The notes under the pieces were generated by a model. That model was not told the origin of the DNA, did not search any database, and saw nothing but the letters and a program-made list of their open reading frames with translations. A program made the position numbers and the translations under genes. 64,000 nucleotides of DNA from Nibrella saemangeumensis (GTDB lineage: Bacteria; Bacteroidota; Bacteroidia; Cytophagales; Spirosomataceae). Shown here in pieces: positions 8,780 through 18,160 of this stretch. The stretch lies in the NCBI RefSeq assembly GCF_039541915.1, contig NZ_BAABHD010000082.1, forward strand, positions 124,001 through 188,000. The letters are read 5' to 3'. Each line of letters begins with the position of its first letter. Positions within the stretch are counted from its first letter, which is position 1.

Positions 8780-11700
8780 CTACCGGGAATGTCTCGCTGT
8801 TACCAGAGTACCAACGGAAACCGGCCGGCGTTGCCCTTTGGAATCAATAATTTCGACTGCTTTTACCCCATGGTTCAGGGGTAACTCGCGGGCGCATTGG
8901 GAAAGAAAGGACTGACCGTAACAAAACTCTGCTTTTTCCCGCCGTCCGTCGCTGTATGTAATAAAGGCTGCTACATCGGTAGGCTTTAACGGTACCACCC
9001 GTGCCGAACGCCCGGCGCGGAACACTTTTAACGGTCCCCGATTCTGCGTAGCCACAATGAGCTGATTTCCGGTGGCATCACTCAGCCTGGTCAGCCCTTT
9101 GGCATTGCCGGGTACATAAAAGCCACTGGTTGCCGGCGTCAGGGCGGTGAAACTGCCTTTGCCGTCGCCTTTCAGCATCAGACCGTTCAAGGCGTCCAGC
9201 CGGCCAACAAAAACTTCGTTACTGTGATCATTTCCCACCAGCAGAACATCCGGATGCCCATCCTGGTCAAAATCATCGGCAAGCATACCGAAAACCGGAG
9301 CCAGCTGTGCCTGAACCGGAAGATCCTTCAGCCGGAAAGCACCGTTGCCCAGGTTCTCTATATACGCAGACTTCATGTAGTTGGCCCGCAGCACAATGGC
9401 ATCTTTCAGTTCCTCTTCTTTCAACAGTTTGTCGACCGACGCGCCCGCAAAATCTTTGTATAACGGGAACCGGGCGCGCATAGAAATCATCTGCCGGATC
9501 AGGTCTTCCCGACCGTGAAAGGTGAATTCTTTACGCTGACCGTTTCCGTCGGGGAAGTAGGTCGTCAGGATGGCATCGTAAAAGCCGTTGTTATCAAAAT
9601 CTTTGGCATACACGGAGATGGGCTCCTTTACACTGGCCTGGCTTAAGGTATTGCTGCCCAGGTTACCGGCGATATAGTCTATGTCCCCGTCGCGATCAAA
9701 ATCGGCGGCCAGCAGGCTGTTCCACCACCCAACGGCTGCGATTTCGGAGTTGGGCAGGGTAACGGTTTTCCGGTTGGTGAGTTTACCGTTTACATTCTGT
9801 AAAAAAGTCAGCGGCATCCATTCCCCCGCCAGCATCAGGTCCATCCAGCCGTCGTTATCAAAGTCGGTCCAAAGCGCATCACAAACGAGACCCAGGTTCA
9901 GGAGGTCTTCCGCTACCGAAGCCGTTACGTCCGTAAAGGTAGGCTGGCCGGGCTGCGAGTCGTTTCGCAGAATATAGCTGGATACCGGTTTGGGGTACTG
10001 GGCTGGCTCTACGCGGCCACCCACAAACAGATCAAGATCACCATCCCGGTCAAAATCGGCAGCTTTTACGCAGGATTTGCTGATCAGGCTTTTGGGTAGT
10101 GCCCGAGGGGCCAATGTGTACTGACCCGTGCCATCATTGATAAATAGCCGGTCCTGGTACGCAGGGCTGTTGGGTTCGGCTTCCATGCCTCCACTGGCAA
10201 TATACAGGTCCAGATCGCCGTCGCCGTCGGCATCGAACAACAGGGTGCCCATGTCTTCCTCCTGTTTGGGGCTAACCGGCCGGCCGTAGCTGGCCGCACC
10301 AATCGGAGCCGGAGGAATATTCTCCGGACCCGGTAACAGATCCCGCTGAACAAACGTGCCCTGAACCGTCTGGAGATAAAACGTCCCTTTTTGTGACCGG
10401 GAGCCCCCAATAAATAAATCAGTCAGCCCGTCGCCATTCACATCACCGGTAGACACGGCGGGGGCAAACTGCGACAGCTTATGCGGCAGCAGTTTCTGCA
10501 CGTTGAAGTCGATGAACTCCGGTTCCTGATGGACAAACGTCAGGTTAAGGGAATCGGTGACCTCGCGGAAGACCGGCCGGGCCGGGCTGGTGGGCGGGTA
10601 CGTGGCTGGTTCGGTGGCGTTGCGGCTGTCGACGGTCAGCACCTGATTGGCTTTCACCCCACGCAGGGTCTGGGCTTTGGCGGGCGTGGTGCCCTGGGCC
10701 GGCCAGATAATTTTTACCTGCTCAACGGTTGAAACGGCTCCTAAGCCAAAGTGGGCCGCCGGCTCTACGGATGAGAGGTAGCCCCGGTAGGGCGAGTGTT
10801 CATAGACCTGCTTTTTGCCACCATCGTAGGTGATCTCCACAAACGTGCCGAGGCCCATCCGGTTGGTATCATTCCCTTTAAATTTGATCCGGAGGTAATT
10901 AGCTTCTTTGGCCTTTGTCTCCATAAGATTGTTGCGGTAGACAAAAGCAGAGTCGTTGATGTTGTTGATCACAAAATCGAGATCACCGTCATTGTCCAGG
11001 TCACCGTAGGCGGCACCGTCGGAAAAAGAAGGCTGTTCCAGCCCCCAGTCTTTGGTCACGTTCGTAAACGTGAGGTCGCCCTGGTTCCGGAACGCATAAT
11101 TGCTGATTTTAATGACCGGGATCTGCTCCAGCGTAAAGCTTTTGCTGGCGACCGAAGAGCTGTTGGCCCGGAACTGCATAAAATCACGATCGGTAATGTC
11201 TTTGGGGAAGCCATTGGTAACAATTAGATCCCGGTAACCATCGTGGTCGAAATCAATAACCAGGGGTGTCCAGCTCCAGTCGGTTTCGGCTATGTTGGAC
11301 AGCAGGCTTATTTCGCTAAATACCGGCTGGCGGTTCTTCAGTGAATCGGCCGGATTAGCGAGGGCCGGTGCCGGCCGGAAGCCCTGGTTCAACTGGAGGG
11401 TATTGCGGGTATATTGATAGTTGAAGCCGTACTCCTCGTTGTTTAAATAGGTCTGGTAGTTGTTTGGGCCCAGAAGGACTTTTTTCCGGAGGTTATCCTG
11501 CGGGAGCATATCCACCGCGATGATGTCCATCAGCCCGTCATTATTAATATCGGTTACGTCATTGCCCATAGCCGTATTGCTGGTGTGCTTAAACACCTGG
11601 CTGGCCTGGTCGGTAAAGGTGCCGTCGTGGTTGTTAATGTACAGAAGGTCGTCACTCAGGTAATCGTTGGTAACGTAAATGTCCTTCCAGCCATCGCGGT

Positions 11701-12493
11701 TGATGTCGCAGATGTTCAGGCCGAGACCATAGCCTTCAATCTGAATACCGGCCTGCCTGGACACATTGGTGAACACCGGATGACCAAGCTGTTCGTTCCA
11801 GTCATTCCGATACAGCCGGTCGGTAGTAGGAGAGGAGCCATCGACAACTTTTTTGTGATAAGCGTTCGGGTAGTTCTCGATGGTATTCGTCAGAACATAG
11901 AGGTCGAGGTCGCCGTCGTTGTCGTAATCAAAGAAAGCCGCATTGGTGGTGTGTCCATCATCGGCAACGCCGTAGGCACTGGCCATTTCCCTGAACACCG
12001 GAACATCGCCCGGCTGCTTAACCCCCTGGTTCACGTAGAGCAGGTTTTCCCGCCGGGCCGCTGTTTTGCTGACGGTCGCGCCTACGTACAGATCCAGCCA
12101 GCCGTCATTGTTGATATCGACCACGGCAACGCCCGAACACCACTTACCGTTACCACCAACCCCAGCTTTCTCCGTAATATCAGTGAACTTAAAATCTCCT
12201 TTGTTGAGGTACAGCTTGTTGGAAACCTGATTTCCCGAAAAAAACACATCCTGCAGGCCATCGTTGTTAAAATCGCCAATGGCAGCTCCACCGCCATTAT
12301 AGATGTATTCAAAATCAAGGATATTCAGGGTGTCGTTCTCACTAATGCGGTTCGAGAACGTAATGCCCGACTCCTCGGCCGTAACCTGCGTGAAGAGCGG
12401 CTTATCGCATGAACTCAGCAGCAGTGCGGCAAGGGCGAGGGCCGTAAAGAGAAAGAATGATCGTTGCACAGATGACACCGGGTTGTGTTTCAA
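8780..12493 (-). CDS. Giant FG-GAP/VCBS lipoprotein with ASPIC/UnbV domain (CRTAC1-like)
   Basis: 1237 residues with a lipoprotein signal (LLLSSCDKP, lipid Cys29). At least a dozen calcium-binding D-x-[DN]-x-[DN]-G repeats run along the protein (for example DFNNDGLQD, DYDNDGDLD, DFDRDGDLD, DFDQDGHPD), giving two propeller-like blocks. An ASPIC/UnbV domain lies at about residues 530-620 (NYLRIKF, then HFGLGAV, then VKIIWPAQG). Proteins of this type are outer-membrane lipoproteins that often sit beside SusC/SusD genes in Bacteroidota; their biochemical role is not established. Here the gene is divergent from a SusC/SusD pair and leads the haem-c FG-GAP gene. Calcium-dependent glycan or surface binding is inferred. 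Confidence 0.9.
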   Translation of the reverse strand: MKHNPVSSVQRSFFLFTALALAALLLSSCDKPLFTQVTAEESGITFSNRISENDTLNILDFEYIYNGGGAAIGDFNNDGLQDVFFSGNQVSNKLYLNKGDFKFTDITEKAGVGGNGKWCSGVAVVDINNDGWLDLYVGATVSKTAARRENLLYVNQGVKQPGDVPVFREMASAYGVADDGHTTNAAFFDYDNDGDLDLYVLTNTIENYPNAYHKKVVDGSSPTTDRLYRNDWNEQLGHPVFTNVSRQAGIQIEGYGLGLNICDINRDGWKDIYVTNDYLSDDLLYINNHDGTFTDQASQVFKHTSNTAMGNDVTDINNDGLMDIIAVDMLPQDNLRKKVLLGPNNYQTYLNNEEYGFNYQYTRNTLQLNQGFRPAPALANPADSLKNRQPVFSEISLLSNIAETDWSWTPLVIDFDHDGYRDLIVTNGFPKDITDRDFMQFRANSSSVASKSFTLEQIPVIKISNYAFRNQGDLTFTNVTKDWGLEQPSFSDGAAYGDLDNDGDLDFVINNINDSAFVYRNNLMETKAKEANYLRIKFKGNDTNRMGLGTFVEITYDGGKKQVYEHSPYRGYLSSVEPAAHFGLGAVSTVEQVKIIWPAQGTTPAKAQTLRGVKANQVLTVDSRNATEPATYPPTSPARPVFREVTDSLNLTFVHQEPEFIDFNVQKLLPHKLSQFAPAVSTGDVNGDGLTDLFIGGSRSQKGTFYLQTVQGTFVQRDLLPGPENIPPAPIGAASYGRPVSPKQEEDMGTLLFDADGDGDLDLYIASGGMEAEPNSPAYQDRLFINDGTGQYTLAPRALPKSLISKSCVKAADFDRDGDLDLFVGGRVEPAQYPKPVSSYILRNDSQPGQPTFTDVTASVAEDLLNLGLVCDALWTDFDNDGWMDLMLAGEWMPLTFLQNVNGKLTNRKTVTLPNSEIAAVGWWNSLLAADFDRDGDIDYIAGNLGSNTLSQASVKEPISVYAKDFDNNGFYDAILTTYFPDGNGQRKEFTFHGREDLIRQMISMRARFPLYKDFAGASVDKLLKEEELKDAIVLRANYMKSAYIENLGNGAFRLKDLPVQAQLAPVFGMLADDFDQDGHPDVLLVGNDHSNEVFVGRLDALNGLMLKGDGKGSFTALTPATSGFYVPGNAKGLTRLSDATGNQLIVATQNRGPLKVFRAGRSARVVPLKPTDVAAFITYSDGRREKAEFCYGQSFLSQCARELPLNHGVKAVEIIDSKGQRRPVSVGTLVTARHSR

Positions 12494-12897
12494 ACAGCTA
12501 ATTTACAAAGGGAACGTGTATAACTCCTATTTATAGTGCCGGCCGGAAAAAAAAGTGGCGAACCAAAACCTGATAAAATCAAATCATTGGCCTCTCTTCT
12601 CTCTTTGATTATAAATTTGTTTGGTAGTAACTGTTTTGGTTATTAGGTAGATATCCTTCTTTTTGTTCAAAGAAAAAAAAATCTTTTCTTCACCTTATTC
12701 TTAGTCGAATACCGCTTTAAGCTCATAAAATAACAAACTTAAAATCAAATGAGTAGAATTTTGGTTGTCACGATTCATATAAAAAAAATACAATAAATTA
12801 CTTTGTGTAAAACATACGCTAAGCAAAGACCATTTTGAAATGTGATGTTTCTTCTATAAAATTGAACCGGTTTTAATTTTTTAACATCCCTAACCAT
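12494..12897. promoter_or_regulatory. AT-rich divergent promoter region
   Basis: 404 bp without a gene between the FG-GAP/UnbV gene (-) and SusC (+). It is much richer in A/T than the coding sequence around it. For the + strand, TAAATTTG at 12612-12619 fits the Bacteroidota -7 consensus TAnnTTTG exactly. TACTTTG near 12799 is a one-base-shorter variant closer to the SusC start. I see no convincing -7 box for the minus strand and no long palindrome. The region must hold both promoters if the two modules are co-regulated. Confidence 0.55.
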
Positions 12898-15800
12898 ATG
12901 ATGCCAAACTTTTATCAGTCCTTAAAAGCTGGTTTTTTGTGTGCACTCATGCTATTCTTAAGTATGAGTGTTTCCGCCCAGGACCGTCGTGTCACGGGAC
13001 GAGTGACAAGTACAGACGGGCCAGTGCCTGGCGCGAACGTCGTGATCAAAGGGACCACTACGGGTACCTCTACGGATGCCGATGGTAACTTTTCTCTCAC
13101 CTTGAGAGGTGCAAATCCGGTTCTGGTCATTTCGGGTATCGGCTACCGGTCCCAGGAAGTGGCGGTCGGAAACCAGTCCAGTCTTACCGTTAACCTGCAG
13201 GAAGATGTAACCGCCCTGAACGAGGTTATTGTAACCGGTTATACGACGGACAGCCGCCGTGAAACAACCGGTGCCGTAGCCACTGTAAAGGCGAAAGACC
13301 TCACGGTAACCCCAACCGGTAACGTGGAGCAGCAGCTGCAGGGTCGCGTAGCCGGGGTAACGGTGATTACCAACGGCCAGCCGGGTACAACCAGCCAGAT
13401 CCGCGTGCGGGGTTTCGGTGCCTTCGGTGGTAACGAGCCGCTGTACATTGTTGACGGGGTACCGGTAGGAACAACCGACTTCCTGAACCCGGATGACATC
13501 GAGTCGACTACGGTATTGAAAGATGCTGCGTCGGCTTCGATCTACGGTGCGCGGGCTGCCAACGGTGTGATTGTTTACACCACCAAGAAAGGCTCCCGCT
13601 CAGCCCGTAAACTGAACATTACCTATGATGGTATGTACGGCGTAACTGACCCCGGCAAAGGCCAGCAAATGCTGAACACGCAGGATTTTGCTACGTGGAC
13701 CTGGAATGCCGAGAAAAATGCTGCTTTCCAGGAAGGCAGACAACCTATTTTCAGCCATCCGCAGTTTGGTACCGGAGCCACCCCGGTTATTCCTGATTAC
13801 CTGATCGTACCTGTTGTTGGTTCAACCGGCACCCGGTCATTAAGCTATGGCGTTACCGGTAATGTCGACGTGGAAGCTGCCAGAAAACTGTATAACATTG
13901 ATCCCAGTGCAGGGTCAATCTACCAGTTGGTAAGAGCAAACAAGGCCGGAACAGACTGGTACGGTGCTATCACCCGCCCGGCTCCGCTGCACCGCCATAC
14001 GCTGGGTATCTCCGGTGGTTCTGAGACTAGCCGGTACTATATGGGCTTAGGTGTTCAGGATCAGCAGGGTATTCTGCTTTACAACAGCTTTAAGCGGTAT
14101 TCGTTCCGGGTGAACTCCGAGTTTGATATCCTGAAGAACCTCCGTATCGGGGAGAATATGCAGTTCACCTACCGTTCGGTATTAGGCCAGGGTGGTGGAT
14201 CTGGTGGTCAGGGTGTGGCCGCGGACGAGAACTCAATCCTGGGTGCTTTCCGGATGCCATCTATCATTCCGGTATACGATGAATTCGGCGGATATGCCGG
14301 TACGGCAGCCAGGGGCTTTAATAACCCCCGTAACCCGGTAGCAGAACGGGATGGTATCCGTAACAACCGGGGCTTCAACGGTCAGGGCTTTGGTAACCTG
14401 TACCTGGAGTACAATCCGATCGAAAGCCTGACGCTGCGCACCAGCATCGGGGGCCGGTACGATAACTTCTACAACTTTGGTTACGGCCGCTGGCAGTACG
14501 AGAACTCAGAAAACAACTCTGCCTTTAGTTATAACGAAGGGGGTGGATACAGCTTATCCTGGGTATTCTCTAACACCGCTAACTTTAAGCAGCGCTTTGG
14601 CGTGCATAACCTGGACGTCCTGCTGGGTCAGGAAGCCTTGAATACTGGTTTTGGCCGGAACATGAACGGTAACGGTCTGAACCCATTCTCTCAGGACATC
14701 AACTTTGTTACGCTGAACACCGTTTCGCCGAGTGGCCGGGTTATCGGTAGTAACCTGTTTAAAGGTGTTAACTTCTTCTCGCTGTTTGGTCGGGTGAATT
14801 ACTCATTCAACGATCGGTACATTGTTACCGCGCTGGTTCGTCGCGATGGTTCTTCCCGTTTCGGTGCTAACAACCGGTACGGTGTGTTCCCGGCTTTCTC
14901 GGCAGCATGGCGGGTTACGTCTGAGGAGTTCATGCGGAACGTCCCCTGGATTACCGACCTGAAGATTCGCGGTGGTTACGGTTTAATGGGTAACTCCAAC
15001 AACGTAGACCCGAACAACCAGTACAGTCTCTATGCCAATAACCTGGGTCAGTCGGTATATGACATCAGCGGCAGCAACTCCAGTGTTTCGGAAGGCTACT
15101 ATCGGACCCGGATCGGTAACCCGAATGCAAAATGGGAAACCAGTATTACCAAGAACATTGGTATCGATGCTACCTTCTTCAACGGCCGACTGGATGTAAT
15201 CCTGGATCTGTGGCAGAAAGATACCCGCGACCTGTTGTTCCAGGTACCGGTTGCGCAGGTTGTCGGTTATCAGGCTGCGGCCCCTTCGGTTAACGTTGGT
15301 AAGATGGAGAACAAGGGTATTGACCTGCAGATCATCAACCGCGGCAAGATTAACACCGACCTGGGTTATGAGGTAAACTTTACCGCTGGTGTTCTGAGCA
15401 ACAAAATTGTTGAGCTGGCGCCGGGTCTGACGTACCTGACGACGGTTAACCCCGGCTTCCGCGGTATCAACCCGATCCGGAACCAGTTGGGTTATTCGAT
15501 CTCGTCGTTCTATGGCTATCAGGTGTTGGGCCTGTTCCAGAGCAAAGAAGAAGTAGCCGCTGCTCCTACGCAGGAAGGTGCCGCTCCGGGCCGGTTCCGG
15601 TATGCTGATATCGACGGTAACGGTAAAATTGACATCAACGACCGTACGTACCTGGGCAGTCCGGTTCCAAAATTCACTAGTGGTCTGAACCTGCAGCTGA
15701 ACTTCAAGAACTTTGACCTGGCAACGTATTTCTACGCGTCGGTTGGTAATAAGATCTTCAACGTATCGAAGTGGTTTACCGATTTCTATCCGTCATTTGC

Positions 15801-16170
15801 CGGTGCTGCGATCAGCGAGCGCGTGAAAGATTCCTGGACGCCTGAGAACCGGGATGCCTCTACGCCGATCTTCGAAAAAGCTTCTAACTTCAGCACCAAC
15901 ACACAGGCGAACTCCTGGTATGTTGAGGATGGCAGCTACCTGCGGATGCAGAACCTGACCCTGGGCTACACCATGCCGGCTAATATCCTGGAGCGGGCCC
16001 GTCTGCAGCGTCTGCGGGTATTCGTGTCGACTAACAACCTGTTTACGGTGACTAAATACCAGGGTCTGGATCCGTCGGTAGGTGGTAACGCCGATACTAA
16101 CTTTGGTATCGATGTAGGAAACTACCCCATTACCAGAAGCTGGACGATAGGTCTTAACCTTGGTTTCTAA
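12898..16170 (+). CDS. SusC/RagA-family TonB-dependent outer-membrane transporter
   Basis: 1090 residues. A signal peptide (to about residue 28, SVSAQ) is followed by a carboxypeptidase-regulatory-like domain (about 31-115, RRVTGRVTSTDG and GTSTDADGNFSL), a TonB-dependent plug (about 120-235; IRVRGFGAFG, YIVDGVPV, SIYGARAANGV) and a long 22-strand barrel ending in the aromatic GLNLGF. It lacks an STN domain, so it is not expected to signal to a FecR protein. It forms an active importer with the SusD lipoprotein 82 bp downstream. The substrate is unknown because no glycoside hydrolase is adjacent; the nearest companions are the divergent FG-GAP lipoproteins. Confidence 0.96.
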   Translation: MMPNFYQSLKAGFLCALMLFLSMSVSAQDRRVTGRVTSTDGPVPGANVVIKGTTTGTSTDADGNFSLTLRGANPVLVISGIGYRSQEVAVGNQSSLTVNLQEDVTALNEVIVTGYTTDSRRETTGAVATVKAKDLTVTPTGNVEQQLQGRVAGVTVITNGQPGTTSQIRVRGFGAFGGNEPLYIVDGVPVGTTDFLNPDDIESTTVLKDAASASIYGARAANGVIVYTTKKGSRSARKLNITYDGMYGVTDPGKGQQMLNTQDFATWTWNAEKNAAFQEGRQPIFSHPQFGTGATPVIPDYLIVPVVGSTGTRSLSYGVTGNVDVEAARKLYNIDPSAGSIYQLVRANKAGTDWYGAITRPAPLHRHTLGISGGSETSRYYMGLGVQDQQGILLYNSFKRYSFRVNSEFDILKNLRIGENMQFTYRSVLGQGGGSGGQGVAADENSILGAFRMPSIIPVYDEFGGYAGTAARGFNNPRNPVAERDGIRNNRGFNGQGFGNLYLEYNPIESLTLRTSIGGRYDNFYNFGYGRWQYENSENNSAFSYNEGGGYSLSWVFSNTANFKQRFGVHNLDVLLGQEALNTGFGRNMNGNGLNPFSQDINFVTLNTVSPSGRVIGSNLFKGVNFFSLFGRVNYSFNDRYIVTALVRRDGSSRFGANNRYGVFPAFSAAWRVTSEEFMRNVPWITDLKIRGGYGLMGNSNNVDPNNQYSLYANNLGQSVYDISGSNSSVSEGYYRTRIGNPNAKWETSITKNIGIDATFFNGRLDVILDLWQKDTRDLLFQVPVAQVVGYQAAAPSVNVGKMENKGIDLQIINRGKINTDLGYEVNFTAGVLSNKIVELAPGLTYLTTVNPGFRGINPIRNQLGYSISSFYGYQVLGLFQSKEEVAAAPTQEGAAPGRFRYADIDGNGKIDINDRTYLGSPVPKFTSGLNLQLNFKNFDLATYFYASVGNKIFNVSKWFTDFYPSFAGAAISERVKDSWTPENRDASTPIFEKASNFSTNTQANSWYVEDGSYLRMQNLTLGYTMPANILERARLQRLRVFVSTNNLFTVTKYQGLDPSVGGNADTNFGIDVGNYPITRSWTIGLNLGF

Positions 16171-16189
16171 TTATCTATCGTAACCACCA

Positions 16190-16225
16190 GACCGGCAGCA
16201 GCGATCTAAACCGTTTCTGCCGGTC
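16190..16225 (+). other. Hairpin between susC and susD
   Basis: GACCGGCAG and CTGCCGGTC can pair (9 bp) around an 18-nt loop in the 82-bp gap between the two genes. There is no T run after the stem, so it is more likely an mRNA stabilising or processing element, or a partial attenuator, than a full terminator. Confidence 0.45.
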
Positions 16226-16252
16226 GATAAAACAAGATTCATAGTTATTTGT

Positions 16253-18022
16253 ATGAAACATATAATCACAAAACGAGTCATAGCGACAACTTTAGGTGTC
16301 ACACTCATTGGCTTCGCCTGTAAAGACAGTTTTCTGGTGGTACCACCTACCGGTCAGGTAAGTAGTGCCCAGCTAACCTCCAAGAAAGGACTGGATGGCG
16401 CGCTGATTTCTGCCTACGCCCAGCTAAATGGCCGGGCCAATCGCATGGCCAGTGCCTCTAACTGGGTATGGGGAAACATCCGGGGGGGCGACTCCAACAA
16501 AGGAACGGACCCTGGGGACTTCAGTGATATCAATCCAATTCAGCGGTACGAGTACCTGTCAACACAGGGGGTAATCGCCGATGCCTGGTCTGGTAACTAC
16601 GAAGGTGTGGCCCGTGCCAACAACGTGTTGCGATTGATCAAGGAAGCCGGAGCCGACGTAACCGAGGACGACAAGAAGCGGATTAGCGGTGAGGCTCGTT
16701 TTCTGCGTGCTCACTACTACTTCCAGTTGAAGCGTCTGTTTAACAATACGCCTTATGTCGATGAAACTCTTGACTACGGTACCGGTATTGAGAAAGTAAC
16801 GAATCAGGCTGATCTGTGGCCGAAGATCGAAGCTGACTTCAAAGCTGCGTACGACAACCTGCCGGAAACGCAGGGTCAGGTAGGCCGGGCCAACAAGTGG
16901 GCCGCGGCTTCTTACCTGGCAAAGACGTATATGTACCAGAAGAAATATGCTGAAGCCAAGGCATTGTTCGATCTGATCATTGCCAACGGCCAGACAGCCG
17001 GTGGTAAAAAATACGGTCTGGTACCGCAGTATGCCGATGTCTTCAAGGCGTCTAATGATAATAACCTGGAGTCAGTGTTTGCGATTCAGGCAGCGGCAAA
17101 CACCGGTAGCGTAAACAATGCTAACCCGGAGTTTGACCTGAACTACCCGTATAACACCGGTCCCAACGGACCGGGTAACTGCTGCGGTTTTAACCAGCCG
17201 AGTTTTGATCTGGTGAACTCCTTCCGCACAAACGCCAATGGTTTGCCGTTGCTGACCGGTGCCGTTACTGACCAGGGAGGTGGACAGTACAGCACTCCAG
17301 CCAATGAGGTAAAAAGCGATATGGGTATTCTGACGAAAGATGCGTTCACGCCAGATGCCGGCCCGGTTGATCCCCGTCTGGACCATGCCGTTGGTCGTCG
17401 TGGTATTCCGTACCTCGACTGGCAGGATTTCCCCGGCGCCGACTGGATTCGGAACCAGCCGAATGGTGGTCCGTATGCACCCAAGAAGTTCATTTACTAT
17501 AAGTCTGACAAGGGCTCCCTGCAGGATAACAGTTCCTGGACACCGGGCTATACCGCACTTAACGTGCCGATCATTCGCTTTGCCGATGTGTTGCTGATGG
17601 CAGCAGAAGCTGAAGTGGAAGTGGGTACCCTGGCAAAAGCTATGGAATATACGAACATGGTTCGGAAGCGGGCTGCCAACCCGGCCAGCTTTGTGAAGCG
17701 GGCTGATGGAACGAATGCGGCTAATTACGTAATCAGCGAATATCCGGCGGCTAACTTCGCCACCAAAGAAGCTGCGCGTAACACCGTACGTTTCGAGCGT
17801 CGTATTGAGCTGTCTGATGAGGGGCATCGCTTCTTTGACCTGGTGCGCTGGGGCATTGTTGAGCCGGTAGTGAACTCCTACCTAGCTTACGAAAGCAAGA
17901 AACTGCCGAACGCATTGGGTGGCGCTAAGTTTACGACCAATCAGGATGAGTACCTGCCGATTCCGCAGGCTCAGATCGATATTCAGGGACCGAGCGTCTT
18001 GAAGCAGAATCCTGGTTACTAA
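16253..18022 (+). CDS. SusD/RagB-family nutrient-binding lipoprotein
   Basis: 589 residues with a lipoprotein signal (GFACKDS, lipid Cys23). The SusD N-terminal domain shows GLDGALISAYAQLN and a tetratricopeptide-like helical scaffold (ISGEARFLRAHYYFQLKR). The C-terminal SusD signature includes IIRFADVLLMAAEAEVE and ERRIELSDEGHRFFDLVRWG, and the protein ends in the usual LPIPQAQIDI and QNPGY. As SusC's lid it captures a ligand on the cell surface and delivers it to the upstream transporter. The ligand is not predictable from sequence. A strong terminator follows at 18046, so the operon ends here. Confidence 0.96.
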   Translation: MKHIITKRVIATTLGVTLIGFACKDSFLVVPPTGQVSSAQLTSKKGLDGALISAYAQLNGRANRMASASNWVWGNIRGGDSNKGTDPGDFSDINPIQRYEYLSTQGVIADAWSGNYEGVARANNVLRLIKEAGADVTEDDKKRISGEARFLRAHYYFQLKRLFNNTPYVDETLDYGTGIEKVTNQADLWPKIEADFKAAYDNLPETQGQVGRANKWAAASYLAKTYMYQKKYAEAKALFDLIIANGQTAGGKKYGLVPQYADVFKASNDNNLESVFAIQAAANTGSVNNANPEFDLNYPYNTGPNGPGNCCGFNQPSFDLVNSFRTNANGLPLLTGAVTDQGGGQYSTPANEVKSDMGILTKDAFTPDAGPVDPRLDHAVGRRGIPYLDWQDFPGADWIRNQPNGGPYAPKKFIYYKSDKGSLQDNSSWTPGYTALNVPIIRFADVLLMAAEAEVEVGTLAKAMEYTNMVRKRAANPASFVKRADGTNAANYVISEYPAANFATKEAARNTVRFERRIELSDEGHRFFDLVRWGIVEPVVNSYLAYESKKLPNALGGAKFTTNQDEYLPIPQAQIDIQGPSVLKQNPGY

Positions 18023-18045
18023 GAACCGGATTACGCTTAGGTTTG

Positions 18046-18082
18046 AAAGAGATGGCACCTACGGGTGTCATCTCTTTTTTTG
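18046..18082 (+). terminator. Rho-independent terminator of the first susCD operon
   Basis: A 14-bp stem (AAAGAGATGGCACC with GGTGTCATCTCTTT, one G-T pair) with a 4-nt loop is followed by a long T run. Confidence 0.9.
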
Positions 18083-18160
18083 TGCTTCAGAAAAACGGAA
18101 ATGATTTGCGGTAAATAGTCGTGAGGTTTCTTTCTGTCCAATGCAAGTTGGCCTAGCTTG

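Noticed and set aside
11585..12412. 275-codon open frame on the + strand opposite the FG-GAP/UnbV gene
   Set aside because: The repetitive D/N/G codons of the calcium loops on the minus strand create open complementary frames rich in V and I; no start context or domain supports it.
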